Source: Myxococcota bacterium
Lineage (GTDB): Bacteria > Myxococcota_A > Polyangia > JAAYKL01
Reading direction: 5' to 3'
Assembly (NCBI GenBank): GCA_030065855.1
Contig: JASJCT010000039.1
Location: 1-61,216, forward strand
Length of the DNA: 61,216 bases
Shown in pieces: positions 46,401 to 54,464 of this stretch (position 1 is its first letter; the number at the start of each line of letters is the position of its first letter). A program made the position numbers and the translations under genes. The notes beneath the pieces were generated by a model. The model worked only from the letters and a program-made list of their open reading frames with translations. It did not search any database and was not told the origin of the DNA.

Positions 46401-47012
46401 ATTTCGCTCTATTTCGTTAATGATATCTGTGATGCGTGCCAGGTTTTGCCTGGTTTGATCCATGCGGCGCTCTGCTTTGCGCCTCGCTGCCTTGTACTTG
46501 GTGATGCCGGCCGCCTCTTCGATCATGTTCCTACGATCTTCAGAGCGGGAGCTAACAATAAGCCCAATGCGACCCTGCTCGATGATTGAATATGCCCGGG
46601 CCCCACCGCCTGTACCGAGGAATAAGTTCGTAATATCCATCAAGCGGCAGGGGGTTTTATTGATGATATATTCGCTTGTCCCGTCTCGATGAAGGCGTCT
46701 CGTAACGGCAATTTCGGAAAAATTCACATACGCCGGGTCTGATAACCCGTCGGTATTGTCAAAGGTAACGGTGACCTCGGCCATGGCCTGCTGACTGCGA
46801 CTGTCCGAACCGTTGAATATCACGTCATCCATGGCGCGTCCCCGCAGGTTTTTTGCGGATTGCTCCCCTAGGGCCCACCGGATCGCGTCGACAATATTGC
46901 TTTTTCCACAGCCGTTCGGGCCTACTACCGCTGTGACCTCGCTATCAAAGGAGATGCGGGTCTGGTCGCAGAATGATTTAAACCCGGAGATTTGAAGTTG
47001 TTTGATTCTCAT
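43425..47012 (-). CDS. smc: Chromosome segregation protein SMC
   Basis: A 1195-residue ATPase that condenses and organises the chromosome with ScpA/ScpB. Walker A GPNGCGKSN is at residues 31-39. Two long coiled coils flank a central hinge (about 510-660; EGLLIDAIECPERYEKALAAAL...), and the C-terminal head carries the signature LMSGGEKALTAVALLF and Walker B FCILDEVDAPLDEANVD. The length is normal and no interruption is visible. It stands alone with no scpAB nearby. Confidence is high. Confidence 0.97.
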   Translation of the reverse strand: MRIKQLQISGFKSFCDQTRISFDSEVTAVVGPNGCGKSNIVDAIRWALGEQSAKNLRGRAMDDVIFNGSDSRSQQAMAEVTVTFDNTDGLSDPAYVNFSEIAVTRRLHRDGTSEYIINKTPCRLMDITNLFLGTGGGARAYSIIEQGRIGLIVSSRSEDRRNMIEEAAGITKYKAARRKAERRMDQTRQNLARITDIINEIERNLASLNRQAKKAQRFKRYRAEQTDLDLYIASHRYLELRAQGLVIKESLQEQEASYETGKNALAATETRVETLRLDERDTQSRLDEKTAQGYEINKEIQVLENEVRHLVEAVGRYQMQEASAAEQVTAARQQLQEIGDESQLLLEQIARIEKERANATTSHEALALQADQAKDRLETLADEHNAGRDQVSRARARQAASKSAIENLGQRMDDIQLRIATIQEERDAVTKNAEALTQQASLLSEKKAEVEQQLSSARETEEREAEMLDQLNHQVDTCDEERLAVRDALQAKLSRKASLEEVMKGLESHDRAVRDAVALLDKDDRGLLEGLLIDAIECPERYEKALAAALGDRLQALIVRDRNAGFELLEFLKEQDMGRVAVLAKDGLVPNPVSDTLALDTEMVLGPLVDFLTIDTEAIGFTEPLLAGVFVVETLEQAKHLWNASNGQAAFVTLDGQLLEITGVMRGGRSGSAGADLLKQKRQVRELTDEIETLTRRRDELEERFEVLKEELAIRKGAGDLARQDAQAQEIALAEVRKDNVRAVEDLERLGQRFETIEREIAHQGEMLAQARIDRERAIEEEEKSRIEIDTLEASLVDQNAKIEACRSEADRLSAAVSDLRVQLAALEQQWQNAIDRKRQLETTCADVEKNVAKMVDHRRLTASEIGRAAGQAFLQRERLNLKLDENIVVTEKIEALREAQRLAAAEVAGAEADQKAQRAGVEALATEISELKMGDREVALDMDHLFKRVADRNGCDLLRVIGDYHLRSIPGEDTRARIDELSHLIDRMGPINLAAIDEFESESKRCEELAAQKTDLDQALEDLQRSIDRMDRDSRRRFRETFDDINEKFKEIFPRLFKGGRAELLLTDPSDMLHSGVDIAAQPPGKRLGNVELMSGGEKALTAVALLFAIFLHRPSPFCILDEVDAPLDEANVDRFIDIVHQMCDRSQFIIITHSKLTMERSDTLYGVTMEEPGVSKMVSVRLNTVSQAIAANG

Positions 47013-47190
47013 CGGTTACCCTCTCCACCCACACAGTGCCCAAAAGGGGTGAAGCACACTTTCCAACGCCGTTTGGCGATGAAGAATACATTAACAGATA
47101 GGGCATGACGTCACAACATAATTCAATGCTATATATGTATGGTATGGCAGTAAGTGGTTGTCCATTTTTAATTTAAACCTACATTGATCT

Positions 47191-47221
47191 TTGACGAAAT
47201 TTCGAGGTACTTCCCTATATA
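47191..47221 (+). promoter_or_regulatory. Candidate promoter, possibly leaderless plsC
   Basis: TTGACG (47191-47196) and TATATA (47216-47221) spaced 19 bp. The -10 ends 1 bp before the first ATG (47223), so transcription would start near the second in-frame ATG (47229). No ribosome site is present at a usable distance (GAGG ends 16 bp upstream). Confidence 0.3.
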
Positions 47222-47222
47222 A

Positions 47223-48017
47223 ATGACAATGACGCCCCACATTGACCCCTCTCACCCGAGTTTCCCCGGCGATCCACTGCCCCAACCGCCGTTTGGGTTT
47301 CGCGACACTGTGCGGTCAGCCCTGATGTGGGCTGTCGGATTGGTAGAGCTTATGGGCTGGAGCGCAGTTGTCAATACAGTTTCAAATTACGTAGATGTAC
47401 GAGAAATCGACTTTCTACTGAAATGGATGTCAAAGGCGATGCCAGCGTCCCTGGGTATCCGGGTACAGGTCACAGGTGCGCATCAGCTCGACCCTGACCG
47501 GCCGTACGTGTATGTGGCAAACCACGTGAATATCTTTGATATGTTCGTGCTGTATCAGGCGATTCCTCAATTTTCTCGAGGACTTGAGTTGGCCGAACAT
47601 TTTTCATGGCCGATTGTCGGACCGCTGATTCGGGCAGCCGGGCAAATACCGATCAACCAGGAAGACGCGCGGGAGAACGTCAAAAGTCTAAAGCGGGCGG
47701 CCCAGATGCTCAAGCAGGGGGAATCGATCACTGTACTGCCAGAGGGATCCCGCACATGGGACGGCAGCGTCGGCCATTTTTATCCCGGTGCCTTTAGGCT
47801 GGCTATTGGTCAGCGCGTCCCGGTCGTACCAATGGCCATTCGCGGCGGTCGGGCTGTTTGCAGACGAGGGGATTGGCGATTTCGGCCGGGTCGGGAAGAG
47901 GTTCTAATCGGAACGCCTGTGGTCACAGAGGGGTTGAGGATGTCTGAGGCCTCTGATCTGGCCTCGACGTGCCGCCAAATCATCATCGACATGCTACACG
48001 GCCGCTCGACCCCTTAG
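47223..48017 (+). CDS. plsC: 1-acyl-sn-glycerol-3-phosphate acyltransferase
   Basis: A 264-residue PlsC-type acyltransferase that makes phosphatidic acid. The catalytic NHVNIFD (N100-D106, Hx4D) and PEGSRT (173-178) motifs are present, with a helical N-terminus (about 29-50) that may insert in the membrane. Starts at 47223 and 47229 are both ATG; the second could be a leaderless start given the TATATA just upstream. It diverges from smc. Related lysophospholipid acyltransferases have the same motifs, so the exact acceptor is inferred. Confidence 0.9.
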   Translation: MTMTPHIDPSHPSFPGDPLPQPPFGFRDTVRSALMWAVGLVELMGWSAVVNTVSNYVDVREIDFLLKWMSKAMPASLGIRVQVTGAHQLDPDRPYVYVANHVNIFDMFVLYQAIPQFSRGLELAEHFSWPIVGPLIRAAGQIPINQEDARENVKSLKRAAQMLKQGESITVLPEGSRTWDGSVGHFYPGAFRLAIGQRVPVVPMAIRGGRAVCRRGDWRFRPGREEVLIGTPVVTEGLRMSEASDLASTCRQIIIDMLHGRSTP

Positions 48018-48031
48018 GGCGTGTCGAATGA

Positions 48032-48667
48032 TTAAATTCTTGAAAACTCTTGGATAATTGCGCTCACGAGTTCGGTTCTGCTGCCAACTTCAAATGCGGT
48101 CATGGCCTGCCGGACGTGGCTGCGCACTGTTGACCACGACAGGCCCAGCGCCTCGCCGATTTCCCGATTGCTGCCCCCGGTCGCGTACAGACTCAGGATG
48201 GTCGGGTGGATACGATCGGTGAGCCCCCGATCCTTGAGAATGCATCGAATGCGTTCTTCGACTGTCATGCAGGCAAACGGCACTGATTTCTCGTAGAGTA
48301 TGCTGCGGATTTTATCGATCATGCGCTCGTCAAAAGGCTTTACAAAGTAGTCGACTACTTTTAGGCGACCCGCTTCGAGGGCTGTGTCGATACTCGGCTT
48401 TGCCGTCAAGATAACCGTGTAGGGTTGAATGCCGTCTCGTGCGATGATGTGGAGCAGCTCGAGGCCACTGATACCGGGCATATCAAGGTCGAGCAGCATG
48501 AGATCCGGGATTGATCGGTGCAACAAGTTAAGTGCCTCGAATCCATCTGCTGCGGTCTCTGTGTTAAATCCGGCGTGGACGAGGATCCGCTTGACAGCTG
48601 TTCTAACGAGAGGATCGTCATCCACAATTAAAATTGTCGGTACCCGTTTTTCTTCTACCTGTAGCAC
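48032..48667 (-). CDS. Response regulator with LuxR-type HTH
   Basis: A 211-residue regulator. The receiver domain (about 10-130) has acidic pocket VDDDP, phosphorylation site Asp60 in LLDLDMPG and the conserved Lys in VKPFDE. The C-terminal helix-turn-helix (GGSNREIGEALGLSWSTVRSHVRQ) is of the LuxR/GerE class. The GTG start has GGAGG 6 bp upstream. No histidine kinase gene is next to it. The divergent plsC and the CpaF operon are possible targets, unproven. Confidence 0.85.
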   Translation of the reverse strand: MLQVEEKRVPTILIVDDDPLVRTAVKRILVHAGFNTETAADGFEALNLLHRSIPDLMLLDLDMPGISGLELLHIIARDGIQPYTVILTAKPSIDTALEAGRLKVVDYFVKPFDERMIDKIRSILYEKSVPFACMTVEERIRCILKDRGLTDRIHPTILSLYATGGSNREIGEALGLSWSTVRSHVRQAMTAFEVGSRTELVSAIIQEFSRI

Positions 48668-48915
48668 CGCCTCCCCTGATTCATGCTGATGTTTTTACGC
48701 CTGGGGATTCTGCAAGAAAATCCCCTTTTTGTGAATTTTTTTTTAATCGCCCCATAAAATTATTTAATTTCAAATATTTACGCCATTACGCCATTGCCAT
48801 GGGTCACTATAGCTGATGCTTTCGTTGGCTTGGAAAAGCAGGAGAGATGTAGGGCCCCCAAGTTCTCGATGGGATCCGAGAAATACGTTTTGATTCGGCG
48901 CTCTTCAAGCAAGCG

Positions 48916-49590
48916 TCAAATCCGTCGTGGCAAGCGGGGCCTGGTGCGCTTTTTTTTTCTTGGGTCGGATTTTTTATCGTGCATATCAAATTTCTGGTCA
49001 AAAATGAGAATTTGGTTGTTCTCGGGGATGGACGCCCGTCGGGTCGGCATGGCGGGTCGCAGCGCGGGGTGATCTGACGTATCAATCACCACCTCGAATT
49101 CATCGCTGGGAACACCTTTGATCACAGCCTGGGCGACCCCGTTGTCATCGGTTACTGCCGCATTCATGCCCAGGACGCGCACTGGCAGTCTTGCCCGACC
49201 ATTGGTTCGCACGACCAGCAGCACCTCGCGAAACTTGGGCTCACAGCGAAACTGAATCTTCATCGGCATGGACTGCTTTGCCGTTGAGTCTAAAGAATGG
49301 AGGAATTGAACCGCAACCTCCCGGGTATCCCCTCCAGCAGGGATCCAACCCTCTGGACAGGAAACACGCACGTGTACGCGGCGTCCTTCTGGTCCAGTTA
49401 TCGGCAGTTTTATTTCACCAGTATCGTCGGTACTAAGTGCGATGTTGCCTGCAATATAAATCTCGGCCTCGGCTACTGGATTTTCAGATAGGTCCAACAC
49501 CCGCACGATGAGCGCTACCGAGTTGGGCACGGGATCTGGTCCACATGTGACACCTGCCACTGCCAGTACTAAAAGGATGGTGCCTTTCAT
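48916..49590 (-). CDS. Lipoprotein with Ig-like beta domains
   Basis: A 224-residue putative lipoprotein closing the five-gene operon. Lipobox LAVAGVTC near residue 16. Two beta-sandwich-like segments: VLDLSENPVAEAEIYIAGN (carboxypeptidase-regulatory-like) and VTDDNGVAQAVIKGVPSDEF (bacterial Ig-like). The C-terminal 20 residues are very basic (KKSDPRKKKRTRPRLPRR). Its start overlaps the preceding gene by 4 bp. It may be a surface part of the CpaF-linked machine. No closer assignment possible. Confidence 0.65.
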   Translation of the reverse strand: MKGTILLVLAVAGVTCGPDPVPNSVALIVRVLDLSENPVAEAEIYIAGNIALSTDDTGEIKLPITGPEGRRVHVRVSCPEGWIPAGGDTREVAVQFLHSLDSTAKQSMPMKIQFRCEPKFREVLLVVRTNGRARLPVRVLGMNAAVTDDNGVAQAVIKGVPSDEFEVVIDTSDHPALRPAMPTRRASIPENNQILIFDQKFDMHDKKSDPRKKKRTRPRLPRRI

Positions 49591-50243
49591 GGATTATTTT
49601 CCTTTAATCGCCGCGACAATATATCCACGGCTAACTGAAATGAACGGTTCTCTGGGTATGCGGCAAGGAGCTTTCTGTACCACGCCAAAGCATCTTCGAA
49701 TCGACCTGCCGCAAGGGCATCTACAGCGGATTTCAGGTTTTTGGAGGTGACAGATGTTGCGTCACTTTTAACCGACGTTGCCCTCAGGTTTTTGGAGGTG
49801 ACAGATATTGCGCCGCTTACGACAGGAGCGGATCTCTGCACAGATTTTGACGCGGTATCAGGCGGTCCCTTTGAAACGTCACGAGCAGTCCTTGAAACGC
49901 TCGCTGTTGGGGGCATGGCGAGGTCTTGGTGCATTTTCCATGCTGCGATAGAGCAGAGCGCTGCTAACGCAAAGATTAACAATATTGGGCGAAACCGTTC
50001 GGTGAGAAGTTGTAAACCCACGCCTTGAACCTTTTTTTTAAGTGCTGACAGGCCAAACCGAGGTTTGGCTCTCCAGGGAACGGTGGCATCCCCTATTGCG
50101 CGCTGCCTTGAAAGCGGTATGAATTCAGCTGTTCGCCGATGTAGGGGCTGGCGTTCATTTTTTCTCGGGGCGGCGACGATAGTCATCTCCCCATGATCCG
50201 ATGGCTCCCCTGTCCAACCTCCTTTTTTGGTGTAATCGTCCAT
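49587..50243 (-). CDS. Membrane protein with C-terminal repeat domain
   Basis: A 218-residue protein of unknown function. The cytoplasmic N-terminus (1-85) is polar, one transmembrane helix spans 86-103 (RPILLIFALAALCSIAAW), and the outside part holds a TPR-like segment (AVDALAAGRFEDALAWYRKLLAAYPENRSFQL). A tandem duplication of 17 codons lies at 49734-49785 (repeated bases CAGGTTTTTGGAGGTGACAG; encoded SVTSKNL units). It overlaps the lipoprotein gene downstream by 4 bp. It may bridge the ATPase and periplasmic parts of the machine. Confidence 0.62.
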   Translation of the reverse strand: MDDYTKKGGWTGEPSDHGEMTIVAAPRKNERQPLHRRTAEFIPLSRQRAIGDATVPWRAKPRFGLSALKKKVQGVGLQLLTERFRPILLIFALAALCSIAAWKMHQDLAMPPTASVSRTARDVSKGPPDTASKSVQRSAPVVSGAISVTSKNLRATSVKSDATSVTSKNLKSAVDALAAGRFEDALAWYRKLLAAYPENRSFQLAVDILSRRLKENNP

Positions 50244-50251
50244 CGTGGTCC

Positions 50252-51265
50252 TCAGCTGTCACCAGTATCAGCCTGCGTGAGCTGCCCGTCCGTAGTCGTC
50301 AAGAAGACCCTCTGGGTGAGGTACGTGCCGCCCTCGGATAGGCCTTGGACGCTTGCGATTTCGCAGACCCGACGTCGGCCGCTCCGATCTCGGCACACCT
50401 GTACCACGAGATCAACTGCAGCGGCGACTTGAGCCCGAAGCGCAGAGAGGGGCAGATCTGTGTCATCCATTAGCGCCATTGTTTCGATGCGCCTGAGCGC
50501 ACCTTGGGGGGAACTGGCGTGGGCAGTTGTCATGGATCCGCCGTGCCCCGAAGTCATTGCCTGAATGAGATCCAGCGCTTCGGCACCGCGTACTTCCCCG
50601 ACGACAATACGATCCGGCCGAAGCCTCAAGGTTGCCCTCAAAAGATCTCTAGTGGTCACTCGCCCTCGGCCTTGTTCGTCAGCCGATCGGGTTTCCAAAT
50701 AGATAACATGGGACTTTTGCAACTGGACTTCCCGTGTATCTTCTATCACCACAATGCGTTCATTGTCGCCGACGAAGGACGAAAGTGCCCCGAGCAGAGA
50801 TGTCTTGCCTGACCCGGTGCCGCCGGAAACCACAATGCTCAGCTTTTGTTCAACCGCATTGGATAGCCAGTTCGCAGCTTGTAGTGTTAGCGATCCGACC
50901 GCGACGAGCCTTTCCACGGTCAGCGTGGATTTGGAAAACCGTCGGATTGCAACGACAGGTCCATTTTCGGCAATCGGGGCGAGCACCGCCTCAATGCGGG
51001 ATCCGTCGGGGAGATAGGCCTCGAGAATGGGTAGGTCGTCTCCTAGATATCGACCGGCAAACTGGGCAATGTTTTTTAGAGCTGCATAGAGCGCCTCAGG
51101 GCAGGAAAACGCACAGTCGGTTCGACAGAGTTGACCGCTGCGTTCGACCCAGATTTCGTTGGGTCCGTTGATCATAATCTCGCTTACGGTTGGATCTGCC
51201 ATCAGATCGGCAACCGGAGCCAGAAAGCTCGCAATGGATCGTTTGTAAGCGCCTGTAGGGATCAT
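50252..51265 (-). CDS. CpaF-like secretion/pilus ATPase
   Basis: A 337-residue ATPase of the type II/IV secretion family, closest to CpaF/TadA that powers Tad pili. The N-terminal domain has DPTVSEIMINGPNEIWVE. Walker A GGTGSGKTS is at 148-156, ETRSADEQGRGRVTTRDLLRATLRLRPDR (split) covers the Asp-box region, and GEVRGAEALDLIQAMTSGHGGSMTT includes the Walker B and His-box residues. It is 50-100 residues shorter than typical TadA at the N-terminus. Its start overlaps the upstream lipoprotein gene by 4 bp. TadB/C and pilin genes are absent. Confidence 0.9.
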   Translation of the reverse strand: MIPTGAYKRSIASFLAPVADLMADPTVSEIMINGPNEIWVERSGQLCRTDCAFSCPEALYAALKNIAQFAGRYLGDDLPILEAYLPDGSRIEAVLAPIAENGPVVAIRRFSKSTLTVERLVAVGSLTLQAANWLSNAVEQKLSIVVSGGTGSGKTSLLGALSSFVGDNERIVVIEDTREVQLQKSHVIYLETRSADEQGRGRVTTRDLLRATLRLRPDRIVVGEVRGAEALDLIQAMTSGHGGSMTTAHASSPQGALRRIETMALMDDTDLPLSALRAQVAAAVDLVVQVCRDRSGRRRVCEIASVQGLSEGGTYLTQRVFLTTTDGQLTQADTGDS

Positions 51266-51675
51266 TGCGCTTCTCCAGAGGCAGGCGTATCTGGGTTCGG
51301 CGTAAGTCGGACGAGAAGATTTACGAGTTCTATCACAACGGGCTTGGGTGCGATTTGGTGCAGACGTACGACATTCTTTTTTGCGGCTCGAAGGCGCCCC
51401 GACCTTATTTGAGACGCAATGAGATGTGGCAATAGGGTTCGCTCATCACAGCCATTAGCAATGGCCGCCTCAAAAAAAATGCTTGCCTCTAGATAGTGGC
51501 CACTCTCTTGGAGGCGTTTTGCGATTTTCAGTGGCTCCTCTGTTTGCGCTCCTCTGGTTTTGTTTGCACTGTTTTCTATGCGCGGTTGCACAGCCGATGC
51601 ACAGGCGAGTGACAAGTAGATGCATCCCATCGCGAGATGACAAACACATTTTGTGAACCAATGTTTTATGTTCAT
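51262..51675 (-). CDS. Short TPR-type lipoprotein
   Basis: A 137-residue putative lipoprotein. A hydrophobic segment with Cys near residue 25 (CIYLSLACASA) marks the anchor, and TPR-like helices follow (LKIAKRLQESGHYLEASIFFEAAIANG). The gene overlaps cpaF-like by 4 bp and starts 3 bp after the FHA gene stop. It is reminiscent of the TadD lipoproteins of Tad systems, which assist pilus assembly, though shorter. Function inferred only from context. Confidence 0.65.
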   Translation of the reverse strand: MNIKHWFTKCVCHLAMGCIYLSLACASAVQPRIENSANKTRGAQTEEPLKIAKRLQESGHYLEASIFFEAAIANGCDERTLLPHLIASQIRSGRLRAAKKNVVRLHQIAPKPVVIELVNLLVRLTPNPDTPASGEAQ

Positions 51676-51678
51676 CTT

Positions 51679-52560
51679 TCATTCCTTTCTGTGGTCAGTG
51701 TGGGTGACAAGGCGATGTAGCCATTGGCGGCCCGGGCCGTCACAAAATGCGAGATAGTTGGATAGCCGGCTGGCCATAGACGCTACAGCCTCTTGATTGG
51801 ATGTACTTTTTTCCAAGATCTGCTTTAAAGCCAAGGCATCCCGTTGATAGGCAACGACGACGTTTTCCTCGGCAATTTTGGCTGCATTCGTAATGACTCG
51901 TATCTCGGGATCATCAGCTGCTTGACCCAGCTGAACCGCTCTTTTAAGGAGCATCGCGGCATGGATTTGAACCCCGGGATCATCACCGGGTCGGGACAGC
52001 ATTTCTTGGGCTCGTGAGGCGAAGAGGCGTATCCGCTCTCGGCAAACAAGAGCATCATCGCAAGTGTCTTCTGGGATCCGGCAAATGGGATGTGGTGGTA
52101 GGAGGGTATAACCGTCAAGGGACCTGCTGCCAACCGTATTGAGTTGCGTTGTCAGGGCAATGAGCACCAAAACCAGTCCGATGATACCAATGATAACTGT
52201 CCGAGCCGAGTTCAATTTGCCAATGTTTATGGTTGGGTCTTTTCTCGACGCAGAAGGTTCAAACGTCAGCCCAACTGGCCCTACTGAAACATCGATACGC
52301 GGACCTGATATCCCTCCATCCACCAGGCGCTGATGTTGAAGCAGTGGATTTGTCAGGTGGGGTCGCTCCTCCACACGGACGGTCCGACCGCGGTTCTCTA
52401 ACCAGGCAATGCAGAGCTCCCTTGGTACGGCTTCGTGGCAAATAGACAAGTGGCATTCAGGGGACCTGCCAATTCGTACTGGGAATTCCCGGAACTGATA
52501 GGTCCTGCTGTTTTCGCCTTCGGCCGTAACTACAATAGATAGTTCCTGCATGGGTGCCAC
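51679..52560 (-). CDS. FHA-domain membrane protein
   Basis: A 293-residue protein opening the operon. Residues 1-100 form an FHA domain: FPVRIGRSPECHLSICHEAVPRELCIAW, which binds phosphothreonine peptides; the canonical serine-histidine positions appear altered (CHEAV rather than SRxH), so binding is uncertain. One transmembrane helix is at about 128-148 (VIIGIIGLVLVLIALTTQL) and a helical outer segment follows (ASRAQEMLSRPGDD). An FHA/CpaF link is typical of myxobacterial Tad-like clusters. Confidence 0.78.
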   Translation of the reverse strand: MAPMQELSIVVTAEGENSRTYQFREFPVRIGRSPECHLSICHEAVPRELCIAWLENRGRTVRVEERPHLTNPLLQHQRLVDGGISGPRIDVSVGPVGLTFEPSASRKDPTINIGKLNSARTVIIGIIGLVLVLIALTTQLNTVGSRSLDGYTLLPPHPICRIPEDTCDDALVCRERIRLFASRAQEMLSRPGDDPGVQIHAAMLLKRAVQLGQAADDPEIRVITNAAKIAEENVVVAYQRDALALKQILEKSTSNQEAVASMASRLSNYLAFCDGPGRQWLHRLVTHTDHRKE

Positions 52561-52769
52561 CTGTGTTCATCACTGTTCCTCTCTTCGGTCGTTCGGTGCC
52601 AAAGGTTTCCCCGTCGACCGCTCAATTCTGTCAATTTTGCTCTAACTATTTAATAAGATTGGAGAAATTTTGTTCATTTTTTTATTTCAAGTTGTTGGGA
52701 ATTGAACCCGGCCTTACACCCATTGACGTTGGACTTGCTCCCATGGCTTAATGATGGTGGAGAGCAACA

Positions 52770-54413
52770 ATGTATAAACTCATTTACATATCTTTTATCT
52801 GTTCGTTTTTGGCCTTTGCCTGGGCCTGCGGTCAATCCAACAACTCGGGTGAAGGAGATTCAGACACAGGTACTGGAGACGGCGATTCTGATACGGACTC
52901 GGATTCAGATACAGACTCGGATTCGGATTCAGATACAGACTCGGACGGGGATTCTGATTCAGACTCGGATACGGATTCTGATTCAGAAACTGATTTAGAT
53001 ACAGACTCGGTTACGGATTCGGGTTCAAATACTGACTCAGATACGGACTCGGATACAGATTCGGATACGGAACAGGACGATCCTGAGACCAAACTACGGA
53101 TCGCTGCTGAGTGGGAGCCGGCCCTGGGCGCGCTGATCAGCTGGCCGTTGCACATCCCAGAAGGGCTGGTAGTGGAGCTGGCCCGTGACGATCAGCTGTT
53201 CGTGATGGTGCAAAGCGCTAACCAGCAGTCCCAGGCCGAGGCGTCTTTTGCCGACTGGGGCATCGATCTGGCAGTGGTCACCTTTATCATTGCGCCCAAA
53301 GGAAACGTTGCCCGGTGGACCCGGGACTGGGGTCCCCATGCCCTGTTCGACACAGACATGGCATTCCACCTGGCTGATCCGGTTTTTCAGGACTATCCCC
53401 GAAGTGATCCACCGTGTGACGACGACCTTACCCCGGGCGGGTTCGACGCGGACAACGACGACCAAGCCCCGGGCTACATCGCCGATCTGCTCGGGTTGGA
53501 CCACCTGGAACTCCCGTTCATCCTGACCGGGGGCAACGTGATGCACGACGGCCACGGCCGGGCCCTGTCCACTTGTGTCATGACTAACGAAAACGGGGAC
53601 TTTGGGCTCTCGGAAAACGAATTCTTCGATCTGACCAAAACCCATATCGGAGTGACCGACTACGCGGTCACGTCCAACTTCGAGGCATACGGCATCCAGC
53701 ACATCGATTGCTTGCTGAAGATGCTCGACGAGGAGCGGATCCTCGTGGCCCGCACCCCGCCCGGACATGACGCCGAGGATCGCTACGAAACCGTGGTAGA
53801 GGAGCTGACCGAACTGACCAATGCCTATGGCAGGCCGTATAAAATCCTGCGCCTCGACACCGCACCTTTCAGCGGCAACGCTTTGGCCGCGTATATGAAC
53901 TCGCTCGTTCTGAACAAGAAGATATACGTCCCCCTGTACCGCATCGATCAGGACGAGGTCGCGCTCCAGACCTGGGAAAACGCCATGCCCGGCTATGAGG
54001 TGTTGGGATTCGAGCATACAAACACCTCCAGCCCCTGGCGAGCCAACGACGCCTTGCACTGCCGGGTTCGCGCCATATGGGATCCCCAGATGCTGTACAT
54101 GACCCACAAGCGGGTCGAAGAGATCGTGTCACCCGAGGACGCCTATCCCATCGACATTCAGATCCTGGACTACTCCAGGGCCGGCTTTGAAGAAGACTCC
54201 CTCAACCTGAACTGGCGGCTTTCAGGAGAGGTCGCCTGGCAAAAAATACCCCTCGATCATACATCGGTATACGGCAATTTCACCGTGGAGATACCCGGCG
54301 CCCAGTCCGGCCAGACCGTCGAATACTACATAGAAGCTGGTGACAAATCCGGCCGCAAAGAGGCTCTGCCCCGGACCGCGCCAGACGGGTTCTACGCCTT
54401 TAGTGTGGAATAG
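52770..54413 (+). CDS. Exported peptidylarginine-deiminase-like enzyme
   Basis: A 547-residue lipoprotein with an enzyme domain. GGAGAG precedes the ATG. Lipobox FAWAC has Cys20, then a D-S/T repeat tract covers residues about 28-104. The deiminase domain (105-440) has all agmatine/peptidylarginine deiminase residues: WTRDWGPH (183-190), GGNVMHDG (254-261), HID (311-313) and nucleophile Cys431 in [10 protein letters not shown]-terminal beta domain of about 100 residues follows. It should convert arginine or agmatine to citrulline or carbamoylputrescine outside the cell. Host or prey protein targets are possible but unproven. Confidence 0.85.
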   Translation: MYKLIYISFICSFLAFAWACGQSNNSGEGDSDTGTGDGDSDTDSDSDTDSDSDSDTDSDGDSDSDSDTDSDSETDLDTDSVTDSGSNTDSDTDSDTDSDTEQDDPETKLRIAAEWEPALGALISWPLHIPEGLVVELARDDQLFVMVQSANQQSQAEASFADWGIDLAVVTFIIAPKGNVARWTRDWGPHALFDTDMAFHLADPVFQDYPRSDPPCDDDLTPGGFDADNDDQAPGYIADLLGLDHLELPFILTGGNVMHDGHGRALSTCVMTNENGDFGLSENEFFDLTKTHIGVTDYAVTSNFEAYGIQHIDCLLKMLDEERILVARTPPGHDAEDRYETVVEELTELTNAYGRPYKILRLDTAPFSGNALAAYMNSLVLNKKIYVPLYRIDQDEVALQTWENAMPGYEVLGFEHTNTSSPWRANDALHCRVRAIWDPQMLYMTHKRVEEIVSPEDAYPIDIQILDYSRAGFEEDSLNLNWRLSGEVAWQKIPLDHTSVYGNFTVEIPGAQSGQTVEYYIEAGDKSGRKEALPRTAPDGFYAFSVE

Positions 54414-54464
54414 GACGGATCATTAACTGCTAGGGCCCCAAAACCCTTGTTAAACGATGGCGCA

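Noticed and set aside
52860..53080. Tandem repeat locus as non-coding array
   Set aside because: Same as above; it is in frame within the deiminase gene.
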